From contig NZ_QJJK01000004.1 of NCBI RefSeq assembly GCF_003201475.1, positions 8,631 through 72,630 of the forward strand: 64,000 nucleotides of DNA, read 5' to 3'. Numbering within the stretch: the first letter of the stretch is position 1; each line of letters opens with the position of its first letter. The stretch comes from Chelatococcus asaccharovorans. GTDB taxonomy: Bacteria > Pseudomonadota > Alphaproteobacteria > Rhizobiales > Beijerinckiaceae. The position numbers and the translations under genes were made by a program. The notes under the pieces were generated by a model. It was not told the DNA's origin. It made no database searches and saw only the letters and a list, made by a program, of their open reading frames with translations. Below are positions 44,683 through 53,702 of the stretch, one piece after another.

Positions 44683-45617
44683 GCGTGACCCGTTCCGGAC
44701 CCGCCATCACCGCAGACTCCCGCACCGTGGCACCCGTGCCCGGCCGCGCTGCGCGGGTGATGACCAGGCCGCCGGTCGTTGCGGCTGGCCAGGGACTCTC
44801 CGCCCCCGCCGCTATCATCCGCCATGCGGTGCTGCTGATCACCGGCGTGCTCATCCTCGTACCCTTCGTCTGGATGGTCTCTCTGTCGCTCAAGCCGCCC
44901 GGCGAGATCTTTCGCGCCTCCTTCTCCTTCTTTCCGCAGCAATGGTATGCGGTTCAGAACTACACCCGGGCACTCACCGAGGCGCCGCTGCCCCAGTACA
45001 TGCTGAACGGCTTCGTTGTCTGCGCCGTCATCCTTATCGTGCAGATCCTCGTCTGCGCGCCGGCGGCTTACGCGTTGGCAAAACTCGAATTCAAGGGCCG
45101 CCACCTGCTGTTCGGCCTGGTGCTGATCGGCCTGCTCATCCCCCACCAGGTGCTGGCCCTGCCGCTGTTCATCCTCGGTTACCAGTTCGGCATCCTCAAC
45201 ACCTATGCGGCGCTCGTCTTCCCCTTTGTCGTCTCACCCTTCGGCATCTTCCTGTTCCGGCAGTTCTTCAAGGCGATCCCCGACGACATCGTGCATGCCG
45301 CCCGCCTCGACGGCCTCTCCGAACTCGCCATCGTCTGGAGGATCATGGTGCCGATGGCGCTGCCCGCCGTCATCGCGTTCTCGATCTTCTCCGTCGTCTC
45401 CCACTGGAACGACCTCTTCTGGCCGCTGATCGCTGTGCGCGACGAAAACCTCATGCCACCCTCCCTCGGCATCATGGCCTTCAAGAACGAGGAGGCCGGC
45501 AACGACTACGGCCCCCTCATGGCCGCATCTACATTGATTGTGCTTCCGCTCGCAGTAGCGTTCATCGCCGCGCAGCGGTGGTTCATCGAAGGTCTCACTA
45601 CAGGCGCAATTAAATAA
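44679..45617 (+). CDS. ABC importer permease, UgpE family
   Basis: A 312-residue permease with VWMVSLSLKPPGEIF after the first helix and the EAA loop IPDDIVHAARLDGLSELAIVWRIMVPMALP. It ends with an amphipathic helix QRWFIEGLTTGAIK, as in UgpE. The main part is rich in C at third positions, but from about 45525 the codon usage shifts toward A/T and stays so in the genes that follow. A composition breakpoint therefore seems to lie inside the last 30 codons of this gene. It completes the importer with the binding protein at 45637. Confidence 0.92.
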   Translation: MSVTRSGPAITADSRTVAPVPGRAARVMTRPPVVAAGQGLSAPAAIIRHAVLLITGVLILVPFVWMVSLSLKPPGEIFRASFSFFPQQWYAVQNYTRALTEAPLPQYMLNGFVVCAVILIVQILVCAPAAYALAKLEFKGRHLLFGLVLIGLLIPHQVLALPLFILGYQFGILNTYAALVFPFVVSPFGIFLFRQFFKAIPDDIVHAARLDGLSELAIVWRIMVPMALPAVIAFSIFSVVSHWNDLFWPLIAVRDENLMPPSLGIMAFKNEEAGNDYGPLMAASTLIVLPLAVAFIAAQRWFIEGLTTGAIK

Positions 45618-45636
45618 TTCCCTAGGAGGATTGGTC

Positions 45637-46914
45637 ATGCACACAACCCGTCGTTCGTTCGTGATGAGCGGGGCAGCCGCAGCTGGCGCGCTTGTGCTGT
45701 CGCCAGGCCGTATCCTTGCTGCGTCACCGATTGAGCTTTCGATCAGCCACGGTGCGCCGACTTATCTGAACATGCTTAATGCGCTTGGCACGGCGTTCCA
45801 TGCTGACCACTCGGGGATGGGGGCAAAGTTCATTGCCGATGGCGATAATTGGGACCCCCTTCTTCAGAACACCCTGCGGGAGTCTGTAGTCGGGGCGCTG
45901 CCCGATATCACATGGCAGTCGCTGACCTACGCTAGGATTTTGGCAAAACGTAGCGTTGCTCAGCCACTTAACGAATTTGCGGGCGACGCAAACGCAGTCG
46001 AAAACCTCGGCATCTCGAGAGCATTGGTCGAGACTACCCTTGTCGATGGCAAGATCTTTGCCCTGCCTTTCGGCACCACGATCCCTGTTGTGTACTACAA
46101 CATGGATTTGCTTCGCAAGGCTGGTTATCAAAAACCTACCCCGCCAACGACGTGGGATGAGATGATCGCGATCGGGAGACAAGTTGCTGCACTCGGAGGG
46201 AATATTAACGGCGGCTATATTGAATACACCTCTACCAACGCGTGGATCTTCCAGAATCTGCTCGCATCCCTTGGTGGTCACATGATGAATGCTAAGCAAA
46301 CCGAGATCGCGTTCGACGGCGATGAAGGTCTTGAGGCAATGCGCATTCTAGCGCGCTTCGGCGAGATCAACAACGTCGACATGACGCAGGAGCAGTCACG
46401 CCAAGCGTTCAACGCTGGAGTGTCAGGGATTCAGATTCGCTCAGCAAGTGGCATTAGTTCGGTGGTGAAGGCCGCTGCGGGTCATTTCGAACTTCAAATA
46501 GGTGAATTTCCGATATCAAGTTCGGCTGGCCGCCTCGTCGGCGCCGGTCACGGCTTCTTCATGTTCACGAAGAATCCTGATCGGCAAAAAGCCTCTTGGG
46601 AATTCTTAAAGTTTGCCGCCCAGGCCAAGGGGCAAGCTATCCTCGCTCAATTCACCGGTTATATGCCGATCAACCTCTTGACGCTCAACGACCCAGCGTT
46701 TCTCGATCAGTATTTCAAAGCAAATCCATACCACCGAGCGATCGTCAAGAGCCTTGCGGTGACGGGCGATCAGTTCTCCTTCCCATCGGACAACACGGTG
46801 AAAATTGTGGAGATGATGGCGGACGAAATGCGGAAGGTCGTCACGAAGCGCGAAAAGCCGGAAGATTCTCTTGCAACCATGGCTACAGAAACGCGGAAGA
46901 TGCTTCAATCCTGA
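45637..46914 (+). CDS. UgpB-like solute-binding protein, copy 1
   Basis: A 425-residue periplasmic protein with a twin-arginine signal (TTRRSFVMSGAAAAGALVL). Family stretches: DNWDPLLQNTLRES, TWQSLTYARILAK, ALPFGTTIPVVYYNMDLL, STNAWIFQNLLASLGG and GDQFSFPSDNTVKIVEMM. A strong TAGGAGGA lies 6 bp before the ATG at 45637; an in-frame TTG at 45631 is unlikely. It is 19 bp after the permease gene and should deliver ligand to it. Its GC content is clearly lower than that of the permeases. A close paralogue with the same motifs lies at 52309-53580. UgpB-type proteins bind glycerophosphodiesters or sugars; the ligand here is unknown. Confidence 0.9.
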   Translation: MHTTRRSFVMSGAAAAGALVLSPGRILAASPIELSISHGAPTYLNMLNALGTAFHADHSGMGAKFIADGDNWDPLLQNTLRESVVGALPDITWQSLTYARILAKRSVAQPLNEFAGDANAVENLGISRALVETTLVDGKIFALPFGTTIPVVYYNMDLLRKAGYQKPTPPTTWDEMIAIGRQVAALGGNINGGYIEYTSTNAWIFQNLLASLGGHMMNAKQTEIAFDGDEGLEAMRILARFGEINNVDMTQEQSRQAFNAGVSGIQIRSASGISSVVKAAAGHFELQIGEFPISSSAGRLVGAGHGFFMFTKNPDRQKASWEFLKFAAQAKGQAILAQFTGYMPINLLTLNDPAFLDQYFKANPYHRAIVKSLAVTGDQFSFPSDNTVKIVEMMADEMRKVVTKREKPEDSLATMATETRKMLQS

Positions 46915-46982
46915 TCTGTCCTCATCGGTGCCATGCGTATCGCTGGCTATTGAAAAAATCACAAACAAAAGAGGTACCACAA

Positions 46983-48119
46983 ATGACAGGGTTGCCGTCC
47001 GACCGTGCTCCGAATTGGATCGCTCCCGAAAAGCTTCTCAATATGGCGGGGAATTTACCGCCTCGAGTACCGACGGTTTTTGATCGATGGTATCGCGAAG
47101 CGATTGAAAAGACACTGATCGACCATGCGCCACATGAACTGATCGGGGCTCATCAATTCCGAGGTTCCGAACGCGATCGCGCCGCAGGTGCGCGATTTGT
47201 CGCAAAACGGCTCGATGAGGCTCCCACCTCTGATAGGCTGATCGTTACCAATGGAACCCAAAGCGCCATAGTGATGCTGATGGCGGGCTTGGTCGGCCGT
47301 GGGGGCAAACTTGCAGTTGAAGAACTCAGCTATCCGTCGGTGAAGTATTTTGCTGAGTGTTTTGGCATCGAGCTCTGCAGTGTGCCGATGGACGAGGAGG
47401 GCGTTGTTCCAGATGCATACGAAAAAATATGCAAGGAAAGCCGTCCCACGGCCTTTTATGCAATGCCGACACTGCAAAACCCGACAACGGCCATTATGAG
47501 CACGGAACGCCGTCAGGCCATTGCTGGGATTTCACGTCGCTACGGCGTCTCAATCATCGAAGACGATATCTATAGTCTTTTGCCAATGGATCCACCTTTG
47601 CCGCTGTCGGCGTTTGCGCCTGAGATCTCCTGGTACATTTTGGGGACTGCCAAGTGTATCGCCCCAGCCCTGAAGATCGCCTATCTCGTCGCACCGAGTG
47701 CGAAAGAGGCGCTGGCCCGGTTCTGGCCCGGAGTAAGGGCGACTTACTGGATGTGCGCACCTATTAACGCGAGTGTTGCCTCAACGCTGATCGAGAGACA
47801 AGGGGCGGACGAGATCATCTCCGCGGTTCGACGAGAGACGCAAGCGCGTCAGGCCCTTGTCAGGGAAATGCTCTCCGGGGCTGACTATCGGGCACACTCT
47901 GAGGGCTTGCAGGTGTGGTTAAGTCTTCCACAATCCCGGCCCCGTGCCGAGTTTGTGTCAGAGGTTCGCTCTCTCGGTGTCGAGATCAGTTCCAGTGATA
48001 CATTTTTTTTCGGCAAGGATATTGCGCCAAACGCCATCCGCTTTGGTACCGGAACGGCACCTACTCGCGCGGAATTTGAACATGGGCTTCGTGCAATCGC
48101 ACAAGCTCTCCGACGATAA
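46983..48119 (+). CDS. PLP aminotransferase resembling the MocR catalytic domain, without DNA-binding domain, copy 1
   Basis: A 378-residue fold-type I protein. It has the cofactor motifs of MocR/2-aminoadipate aminotransferases (VTNGTQSAIVMLMAGL, YAMPTLQNPTTA, IIEDDIYSLLP) and the PLP lysine in LGTAKCIAPALKIAYLV. Unlike MocR proteins it has no N-terminal winged helix, so it is an enzyme rather than a regulator. The ATG at 46983 has an AGAGGT ribosome-binding site. It follows the binding-protein gene by 68 bp and precedes hyuBA. It is paralogous to the protein at 60111-61247. The amino donor or acceptor is not known. Confidence 0.85.
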   Translation: MTGLPSDRAPNWIAPEKLLNMAGNLPPRVPTVFDRWYREAIEKTLIDHAPHELIGAHQFRGSERDRAAGARFVAKRLDEAPTSDRLIVTNGTQSAIVMLMAGLVGRGGKLAVEELSYPSVKYFAECFGIELCSVPMDEEGVVPDAYEKICKESRPTAFYAMPTLQNPTTAIMSTERRQAIAGISRRYGVSIIEDDIYSLLPMDPPLPLSAFAPEISWYILGTAKCIAPALKIAYLVAPSAKEALARFWPGVRATYWMCAPINASVASTLIERQGADEIISAVRRETQARQALVREMLSGADYRAHSEGLQVWLSLPQSRPRAEFVSEVRSLGVEISSSDTFFFGKDIAPNAIRFGTGTAPTRAEFEHGLRAIAQALRR

Positions 48120-48280
48120 GGACACGGTGGCGTGTTCCATACCGGCTAAGCAGAAAACGCAAAGCCTGGAATTTACAGTTGTGACAGGCATCGTGCGGTG
48201 CCGGACGTTTCCGGCTCGCACCTGCGTTGGAGATTGGGTGTTTGTCCTCGGAAAAGCGGGGATCGGAGCGGCGAAATAGA

Positions 48281-50002
48281 ATGAGTGCACTTACCATGTC
48301 CTCGAACCAGCAAAGATCAAACGACTGCTTCGACGAATCGTCGGACCAAGGCTTCAACGCGATCGAACTTGAGATTCTTTGGAACCGTCTCGTTTCAGTT
48401 GTTGATGAAGCTGCAATCGCCCTGCAAAGAACGGCGTTCTCAACCGTCGTTCGCGAATCCAATGATTTCACGATGGTCTTGATGGATTCCAGTGGAGCGA
48501 GCATCGCAGACACCAACGTCGGGACGCCATCGTTTGTTGGAATTCTTCCCCGCACGCTTAAGCAATGCCTGCAGGCCATTCCGCTGGAGGATTGGCGGCC
48601 CGGCGATCGAGTCATTACGAATGATCCTTGGATGACAGCCGGGCATGTTCTTGACCTTGCTATGCTCTCGCCGATTTTTCACGCTGGCAAGCTCATCGGC
48701 TTTTGTGGTTCTCTCGCGCATCTGCCGGATATCGGGGGCGCGCTGTTTTCCGCCGATTGCAGGGAGGTATTTGAAGAAGGCCTGCAAATTCCGCCAACGA
48801 AATTCCTTGAAGGAGACCAGGAGAACGCAACGCTCGTCGCTCTGATTCGGTCCAACGTGCGTGTCCCGGATCAAGTCATCGGAGATATCTATTCGCAGGT
48901 GACAGCACATGACGTTTGCCGGCGAAAAGTGGACGAATTCTTGTTGTCCGCGCAACTCACAAATCTCGATGCCATATCCTCGGCATTGCAAGACCGAGCC
49001 GATAGCGCAATGCGGGCGGCGATTGAAGTAATACCGGATGGACGGTATTGCTCTGAATTGGTCGCGGATGGGTATGACGATCAGGAGACTCGTATTGTCT
49101 GCGCTGTCACGATAGTTGGATCGAGCCTGCATATCGACTATACGGGAAGTTCCCCCCAGATTGGCCGTGGCATCAATTCGGTTCTGAATTTTACATATGC
49201 GCTGTCAGTCTATCCACTTAAGTGTGCTCTCGATCCTGCGACGCCGCGGAATGAAGGCTCGTATCGCTCAATCACTGTCATCGCGCCTGAGGGTTCAATT
49301 CTTAACCCGAGAAAGCCCGCAGCTTGCAACGCGAGGCAGTTGACAGCGCATCTCCTCGCTGGGGCGATCTACAAATGCCTTTCACAGGTCGTACCCGACA
49401 AGACAATCGCTGAATCGGGCACTGCTCCAACGTTGCGATCCGTATACAGCGGCATCGATCAGCATGGCAAACGCTTTTCCCAATTGCTCTTCGGCAGTGG
49501 TGGGATGGGCGCTTCAGCGTTCAAAGACGGATATTCCTGCACCCCGTTTCCAACGAACACTGGTTCGGGAAGTATTGAGGCTTTCGAGGCAGCAGCACCT
49601 CTTGTCGTTTGGCGCAAGGAGCTTGTTCCGGACTCCGGCGGTCCTGGCCAGTTTCGCGGCGGCCTTGGCCAAGAAATCGAGATCGAAATTGCTTCTTCAA
49701 ACGCGGTTCAAGTTTCTCTCATGGCCGACCGCCAGCGGCATCCACCGGAGGGATTGCTCGGAGGAGGACCCGGCGCACCCGTCACGATTCACTTGGATGA
49801 TGGTTCAACTCCGCATCCAAAATCTCGAAGCCTCCTTTTTCCCGGACAGAAGATTGTTCTTCGATATGCGGGCGCGGGCGGCTTCGGCCCTCCATCGCGT
49901 CGAGCGCGTGAGGCCATACTGCTCGATCTGAAAAATGGCTATGTCACGAGACGCGGGCTCCTGAACGAATATGGCATGGATATCAAGGAAACTATCGAAT
50001 GA
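48281..50002 (+). CDS. hyuB: Hydantoinase / 5-oxoprolinase subunit B, second copy
   Basis: About 573 residues. The HyuB core starts at AIELEILWNRLVSVVDEAAIAL; other family stretches are DRVITNDPWMTAGHVLDLAM, NARQLTAHLLAGAIY and PDSGGPGQFRGGLGQEIEI. It works with HyuA, which overlaps by 4 bp. Here hyuB precedes hyuA, the reverse of the order at 8816-12711, and the two HyuB proteins are only distantly alike, so this pair was acquired separately. The ATG at 48281 is chosen; an ATG at 48296 is also possible. GC is lower than in the first hyuAB locus. Substrate unknown. Confidence 0.88.
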   Translation: MSALTMSSNQQRSNDCFDESSDQGFNAIELEILWNRLVSVVDEAAIALQRTAFSTVVRESNDFTMVLMDSSGASIADTNVGTPSFVGILPRTLKQCLQAIPLEDWRPGDRVITNDPWMTAGHVLDLAMLSPIFHAGKLIGFCGSLAHLPDIGGALFSADCREVFEEGLQIPPTKFLEGDQENATLVALIRSNVRVPDQVIGDIYSQVTAHDVCRRKVDEFLLSAQLTNLDAISSALQDRADSAMRAAIEVIPDGRYCSELVADGYDDQETRIVCAVTIVGSSLHIDYTGSSPQIGRGINSVLNFTYALSVYPLKCALDPATPRNEGSYRSITVIAPEGSILNPRKPAACNARQLTAHLLAGAIYKCLSQVVPDKTIAESGTAPTLRSVYSGIDQHGKRFSQLLFGSGGMGASAFKDGYSCTPFPTNTGSGSIEAFEAAAPLVVWRKELVPDSGGPGQFRGGLGQEIEIEIASSNAVQVSLMADRQRHPPEGLLGGGPGAPVTIHLDDGSTPHPKSRSLLFPGQKIVLRYAGAGGFGPPSRRAREAILLDLKNGYVTRRGLLNEYGMDIKETIE

Positions 50003-52107
50003 ACATCCAAGCGCAGGCGTCTGGTGCAATCCGGATCGGTATCGACGTCGGCGGCACGTTTACCGACTTCGTTTTGATCGACGGCCAGAAGCAAAAGGTA
50101 TCCCTTGGCAAACGTCTGACCACGCACGCCGATCCGAGCCGGGGGATAATTGAGGGTCTTGATCGACTTCTTGCTGAAGGCGGGTACCCGATTGATGAGG
50201 TTGATGGCGTCGTCCACGGCACGACGCTGATTACGAACACAGTCATAGAACGGAACGGTGCGAAAATCGCGCTGGTCACTACTAGGGGCTTCAGAGATAG
50301 CCTCGAACTCGGGAAGGAGATCCGACACGATCGGCATGACCTTCACCTTCGCCGCCCCGAACCTCTTGTGCCCCGCCATCTCCGTCTAGAAGTAACCGAA
50401 CGCTTACGGGCCTCAGGAGACGTGTTGCTTGGCCTGGTGGAATCAGAGCTCCTAGACGTGGCTCAGACGCTGAAGAATGAGGAGGTCGAGGCCGTAGCGA
50501 TTTGTTTTCTTCACAGCTACGCCAATGGCGTCCACGAGCGGTTAGCGCGAGCGATCCTCGAGCAGGAACTACCCGGAGTTCCCATCACCCTTTCTCACGA
50601 AATCGCCCCTGAAATTCGTGAATACGAGCGCGCTAACACTGCCTGTGCCAACGCTTACGTGCAGCCGATGATGGACCGCTACCTGACGAGCCTAGATACC
50701 AAGCTTCGCCAGCGCGGATTTTCAGGAACATTGCGCCTCATGTTGTCGGGCGGTGGTTTAACGTCGGTGGATTTGGCTCAGCAGCGACCAATACACCTTT
50801 TGGAGTCTGGTCCGGCCGCCGGCGCCGCGGCTGCGACCTTCTATAGTCGTCTGCTCGGACTCTCACAGGTAATCTCATTCGACATGGGTGGCACGACAGC
50901 GAAGATGTGTCTTATCCATCATGGACGACCAGAATATTCAACGGAATTCGAGGCGGCCCGCGTAAGCCGCTTTCAGAAAGGCTCCGGTCTACCCATGAAA
51001 ATTCCGGTCATCGATCTCATCGAGATTGGCGCAGGCGGCGGTTCGCTTGCTCGCATCGATGGGATGGGGCTTCTCAAGGTAGGACCACAAAGTGCCGGTT
51101 CCGAGCCTGGGCCTGTTTGCTACGGTCGCGGAGGAACGCAGCCTACAGTTACCGACGCGGATTTGCTGTTAGGCTATATCTCCCCGACGTATTTCTTAGG
51201 CGGGGAAATGCCGCTTCATCTCGGAAAGGTCGTGGATGCGCTTACCAAGGACGTTGCAGAACCTCTCGGCATCGATGCTAGCACAGCCGCAATTGGAATC
51301 AGGAAGATCGTCGATGACAATATGGCTGCGGCCACTCGAATCTACATCGCAGAGAAGGGTGGCGATCCAAGAGACTATTCAATGCTTGCGTTCGGTGGTG
51401 CTGGTCCTGTCCACGCATGCGCTTTGGCGAGACTACTGGGCGTCAGGCGGCTAATCGTCCCAATCGGCGCCGGCGTGATGTCTGCCCTGGGTTTCCTCGT
51501 TGCCGCGCCGACTATCGACCTAGCTCGCAGCTATGGGGCACCGATCTCGAGGATCGATTGGCGGCGTGTTTCAGCTCTGATTCGAGAGATGGATGCAGAG
51601 GCAGCTGCGTTTCTCAATAGCCCGGGCGAACATGTCGACCCGATTGTGCGCTTGTATTCGGTCGATATGCGCTACTCCGGGCAAGGCTTTGAAATTCCAG
51701 TCGCGGTACCGGCACTATCGTTTGAGCGCGACGAGTCGTCACTGCTGGAGGCGAAGTTTCTGGAGGCCTATGAACGGAGATTCGGCCGATCCATCCCGGG
51801 GGTAACTATTGAAGTTCTGACCTGGAGATTGAAAGCTGTCGGCACAGTTCCCCCTGTTTCCGTTGCCCCCCCGGCCTCCGAAGCATGCGCCGCTATCGTG
51901 CAGCCGAAGGAACAGAGACTAGTCTTCTTTGACGGGAGAGGCATGACGTCAACTCCGGTCTACGACCGGTATTCTCTTCCATCAGGGTTCCAGCTCGAAG
52001 GTCCCGCCATCTTCGAGGAGAGGGAATCAACGACAATTGTTGAGCCTGGCTACTTCTGCGAGGTTGATCCTTATCGGAACCTCGTCGTGCAGCCTTGCGA
52101 AGCATGA
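49999..52107 (+). CDS. hyuA: Hydantoinase / 5-oxoprolinase subunit A, second copy
   Basis: A 702-residue HyuA protein with IGIDVGGTFTDFVLIDG at the N-terminus, SFDMGGTTAKMCLIHHG, the family signature GAGGGSLARIDG and GPQSAGSEPGPVCYGRGG. It supplies the ATPase half of a lactam- or hydantoin-opening enzyme with the HyuB encoded just before it. The 201 bp after its stop contain no gene, and then comes the second binding protein. It sits in the middle of the low-GC segment, probably in the same transcript as the aminotransferase and the binding proteins. Confidence 0.9.
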   Translation: MNIQAQASGAIRIGIDVGGTFTDFVLIDGQKQKVSLGKRLTTHADPSRGIIEGLDRLLAEGGYPIDEVDGVVHGTTLITNTVIERNGAKIALVTTRGFRDSLELGKEIRHDRHDLHLRRPEPLVPRHLRLEVTERLRASGDVLLGLVESELLDVAQTLKNEEVEAVAICFLHSYANGVHERLARAILEQELPGVPITLSHEIAPEIREYERANTACANAYVQPMMDRYLTSLDTKLRQRGFSGTLRLMLSGGGLTSVDLAQQRPIHLLESGPAAGAAAATFYSRLLGLSQVISFDMGGTTAKMCLIHHGRPEYSTEFEAARVSRFQKGSGLPMKIPVIDLIEIGAGGGSLARIDGMGLLKVGPQSAGSEPGPVCYGRGGTQPTVTDADLLLGYISPTYFLGGEMPLHLGKVVDALTKDVAEPLGIDASTAAIGIRKIVDDNMAAATRIYIAEKGGDPRDYSMLAFGGAGPVHACALARLLGVRRLIVPIGAGVMSALGFLVAAPTIDLARSYGAPISRIDWRRVSALIREMDAEAAAFLNSPGEHVDPIVRLYSVDMRYSGQGFEIPVAVPALSFERDESSLLEAKFLEAYERRFGRSIPGVTIEVLTWRLKAVGTVPPVSVAPPASEACAAIVQPKEQRLVFFDGRGMTSTPVYDRYSLPSGFQLEGPAIFEERESTTIVEPGYFCEVDPYRNLVVQPCEA

Positions 52108-52308
52108 GCCTATCCGTCGATTTGAATTAAAGCGGCGATATCCGGCGGATGCGATCGAGGTCAACGGTGCCGGGCACAGCGACATGAATAGCCGTTTACA
52201 TCCCGATGCAATGCCCGCGATCGCCATCGTTCTCACCGCATGAAAGCGATCAATCCAACGCGGGAGCGGTGAATTGGAAACAACCTTGCTTCAAATCAGG
52301 AGACCTTC

Positions 52309-53580
52309 GTGAAAACGACACGCAGAACCTTTCTTATCGGCGCAATGTCTTCAAGTTGCCTCGCAACGCCACACGTTAGCCGGGCCGCCAACCGGACGAA
52401 ACTGACAATCAGTAATGGAGCACCCCAATATCAGCAAGTTTTGACAGATCTCGCAACGGAGTTCCGTCGTGAAAGTCCGGAAATCGAAGTCGATTTCGTC
52501 GTCGCTGGCGACAGCTGGGATCCCTTGTTGCAGAATACTTTGCGTGGCTCCTTGGTTGGAGACTTGCCGGACGGAACATGGCAGTCGCTAACTTATGCGC
52601 CGCTCCTTGCCAAACGTGGCATCGCCCAGCCGTTGACCACGCAATTTGGCGGTTCGTCCGAGTTTGAGGCGATGGGCTTACCCAAAGACATGGTCGAAGC
52701 GTCTATGAGGGGCGGACAAGTATTCGCGATGCCTTTCGGAACGACCGTTCCTATCGTTTATTGCAATATGGATCTGCTTCGACGTGGAGGATATTCCAAG
52801 ACGAATGCGCCCGGGACGTGGGACGAGATAGCGGAAGTCGGCGCGAAGGTGGCCGTTCTCGGTAATCCGATAAATGGCGGTTACATTGCATATCCCTCGA
52901 CCAACGCCTGGATGTTCCAAAACCTGCTGGCCTCTTTCGGTGGGCAAATGATGACCGCTGATCAGAGAGAGATCGCCTTCGACGGGCCGGAAGGACTGCG
53001 CGCGCTAGAGGTCCTCTGGCAGCTCGGCGCCGCGAGCAATATAGACATGACTCATCCTCAAGCCATCAACGCCTTTAGTGCTGGCTCGGAGGGATTTCTC
53101 ATAACTTCGGCGAGCGCAACAAAGGCCGTTTCAAAGGCAGCGGCGGGATCGTTCGATTTTCAAGTCGGACAGTTTCCAGTTCACGGTGAGAATGGCCGGC
53201 TCATCGGCGCTGGGCATGGTTTCATGGTGTTCACGAAGGACCCGGAGCGGCAAAAGGCTCTCGGCCAGTTCATGAAGCTAGCGCTCAGCCCCACTGGACA
53301 GATGATCCTCGCGCGCAACACCGGTTATATGCCCGTCAACATCCTTGCTTTAAAGGACGCCAAGTTCCTCGAAGAATACCTTTCGATCAATCCCTACCAT
53401 CGCGCAATCGTAGAGCGTCTGTCGATTACTGGCGATCAGTTCTCATTCCCCTCGGAAAATACAGTCAAGATCGTGGAGATGATCGCGGAGACAATGCGCC
53501 AGGTTGTCGTCCACCAGGCGAAGCCCGCGCAGGCATTGGCGTCGATGGCTGATCAAACCCGGAAGCTGATTAAGACTTAA
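52309..53580 (+). CDS. UgpB-like solute-binding protein, copy 2
   Basis: A 423-residue periplasmic protein with a twin-arginine signal (TTRRTFLIGAMSSSCLA). Paralogous along its whole length to the protein at 45637-46914: DSWDPLLQNTLRGS, TWQSLTYAPLLAK, MPFGTTVPIVYCNMDLL, STNAWMFQNLLASFGG and GDQFSFPSENTVKIVEM. The GTG at 52309 has AGGAG upstream. No permease accompanies it, so it probably shares the importer at 42548-45617 with copy 1 and widens its ligand range. Confidence 0.88.
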   Translation: MKTTRRTFLIGAMSSSCLATPHVSRAANRTKLTISNGAPQYQQVLTDLATEFRRESPEIEVDFVVAGDSWDPLLQNTLRGSLVGDLPDGTWQSLTYAPLLAKRGIAQPLTTQFGGSSEFEAMGLPKDMVEASMRGGQVFAMPFGTTVPIVYCNMDLLRRGGYSKTNAPGTWDEIAEVGAKVAVLGNPINGGYIAYPSTNAWMFQNLLASFGGQMMTADQREIAFDGPEGLRALEVLWQLGAASNIDMTHPQAINAFSAGSEGFLITSASATKAVSKAAAGSFDFQVGQFPVHGENGRLIGAGHGFMVFTKDPERQKALGQFMKLALSPTGQMILARNTGYMPVNILALKDAKFLEEYLSINPYHRAIVERLSITGDQFSFPSENTVKIVEMIAETMRQVVVHQAKPAQALASMADQTRKLIKT

Positions 53581-53702
53581 ACGAGCCTATTTGCATGAGG
53601 GCGGAGCATATTGATGTTCCGTCCTTGTGCCGTGACCTCAAGGCGAATGCTAACGCCTCCATCACGCGTATCGCCTGAATTTCCAATTTTCCCGAGGGTG
53701 CC

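Noticed and set aside
53603-53628. Hairpin after the second binding protein gene
   Set aside because: The stem needs G-U pairs or mismatches and has no T-run; too weak to call a terminator.
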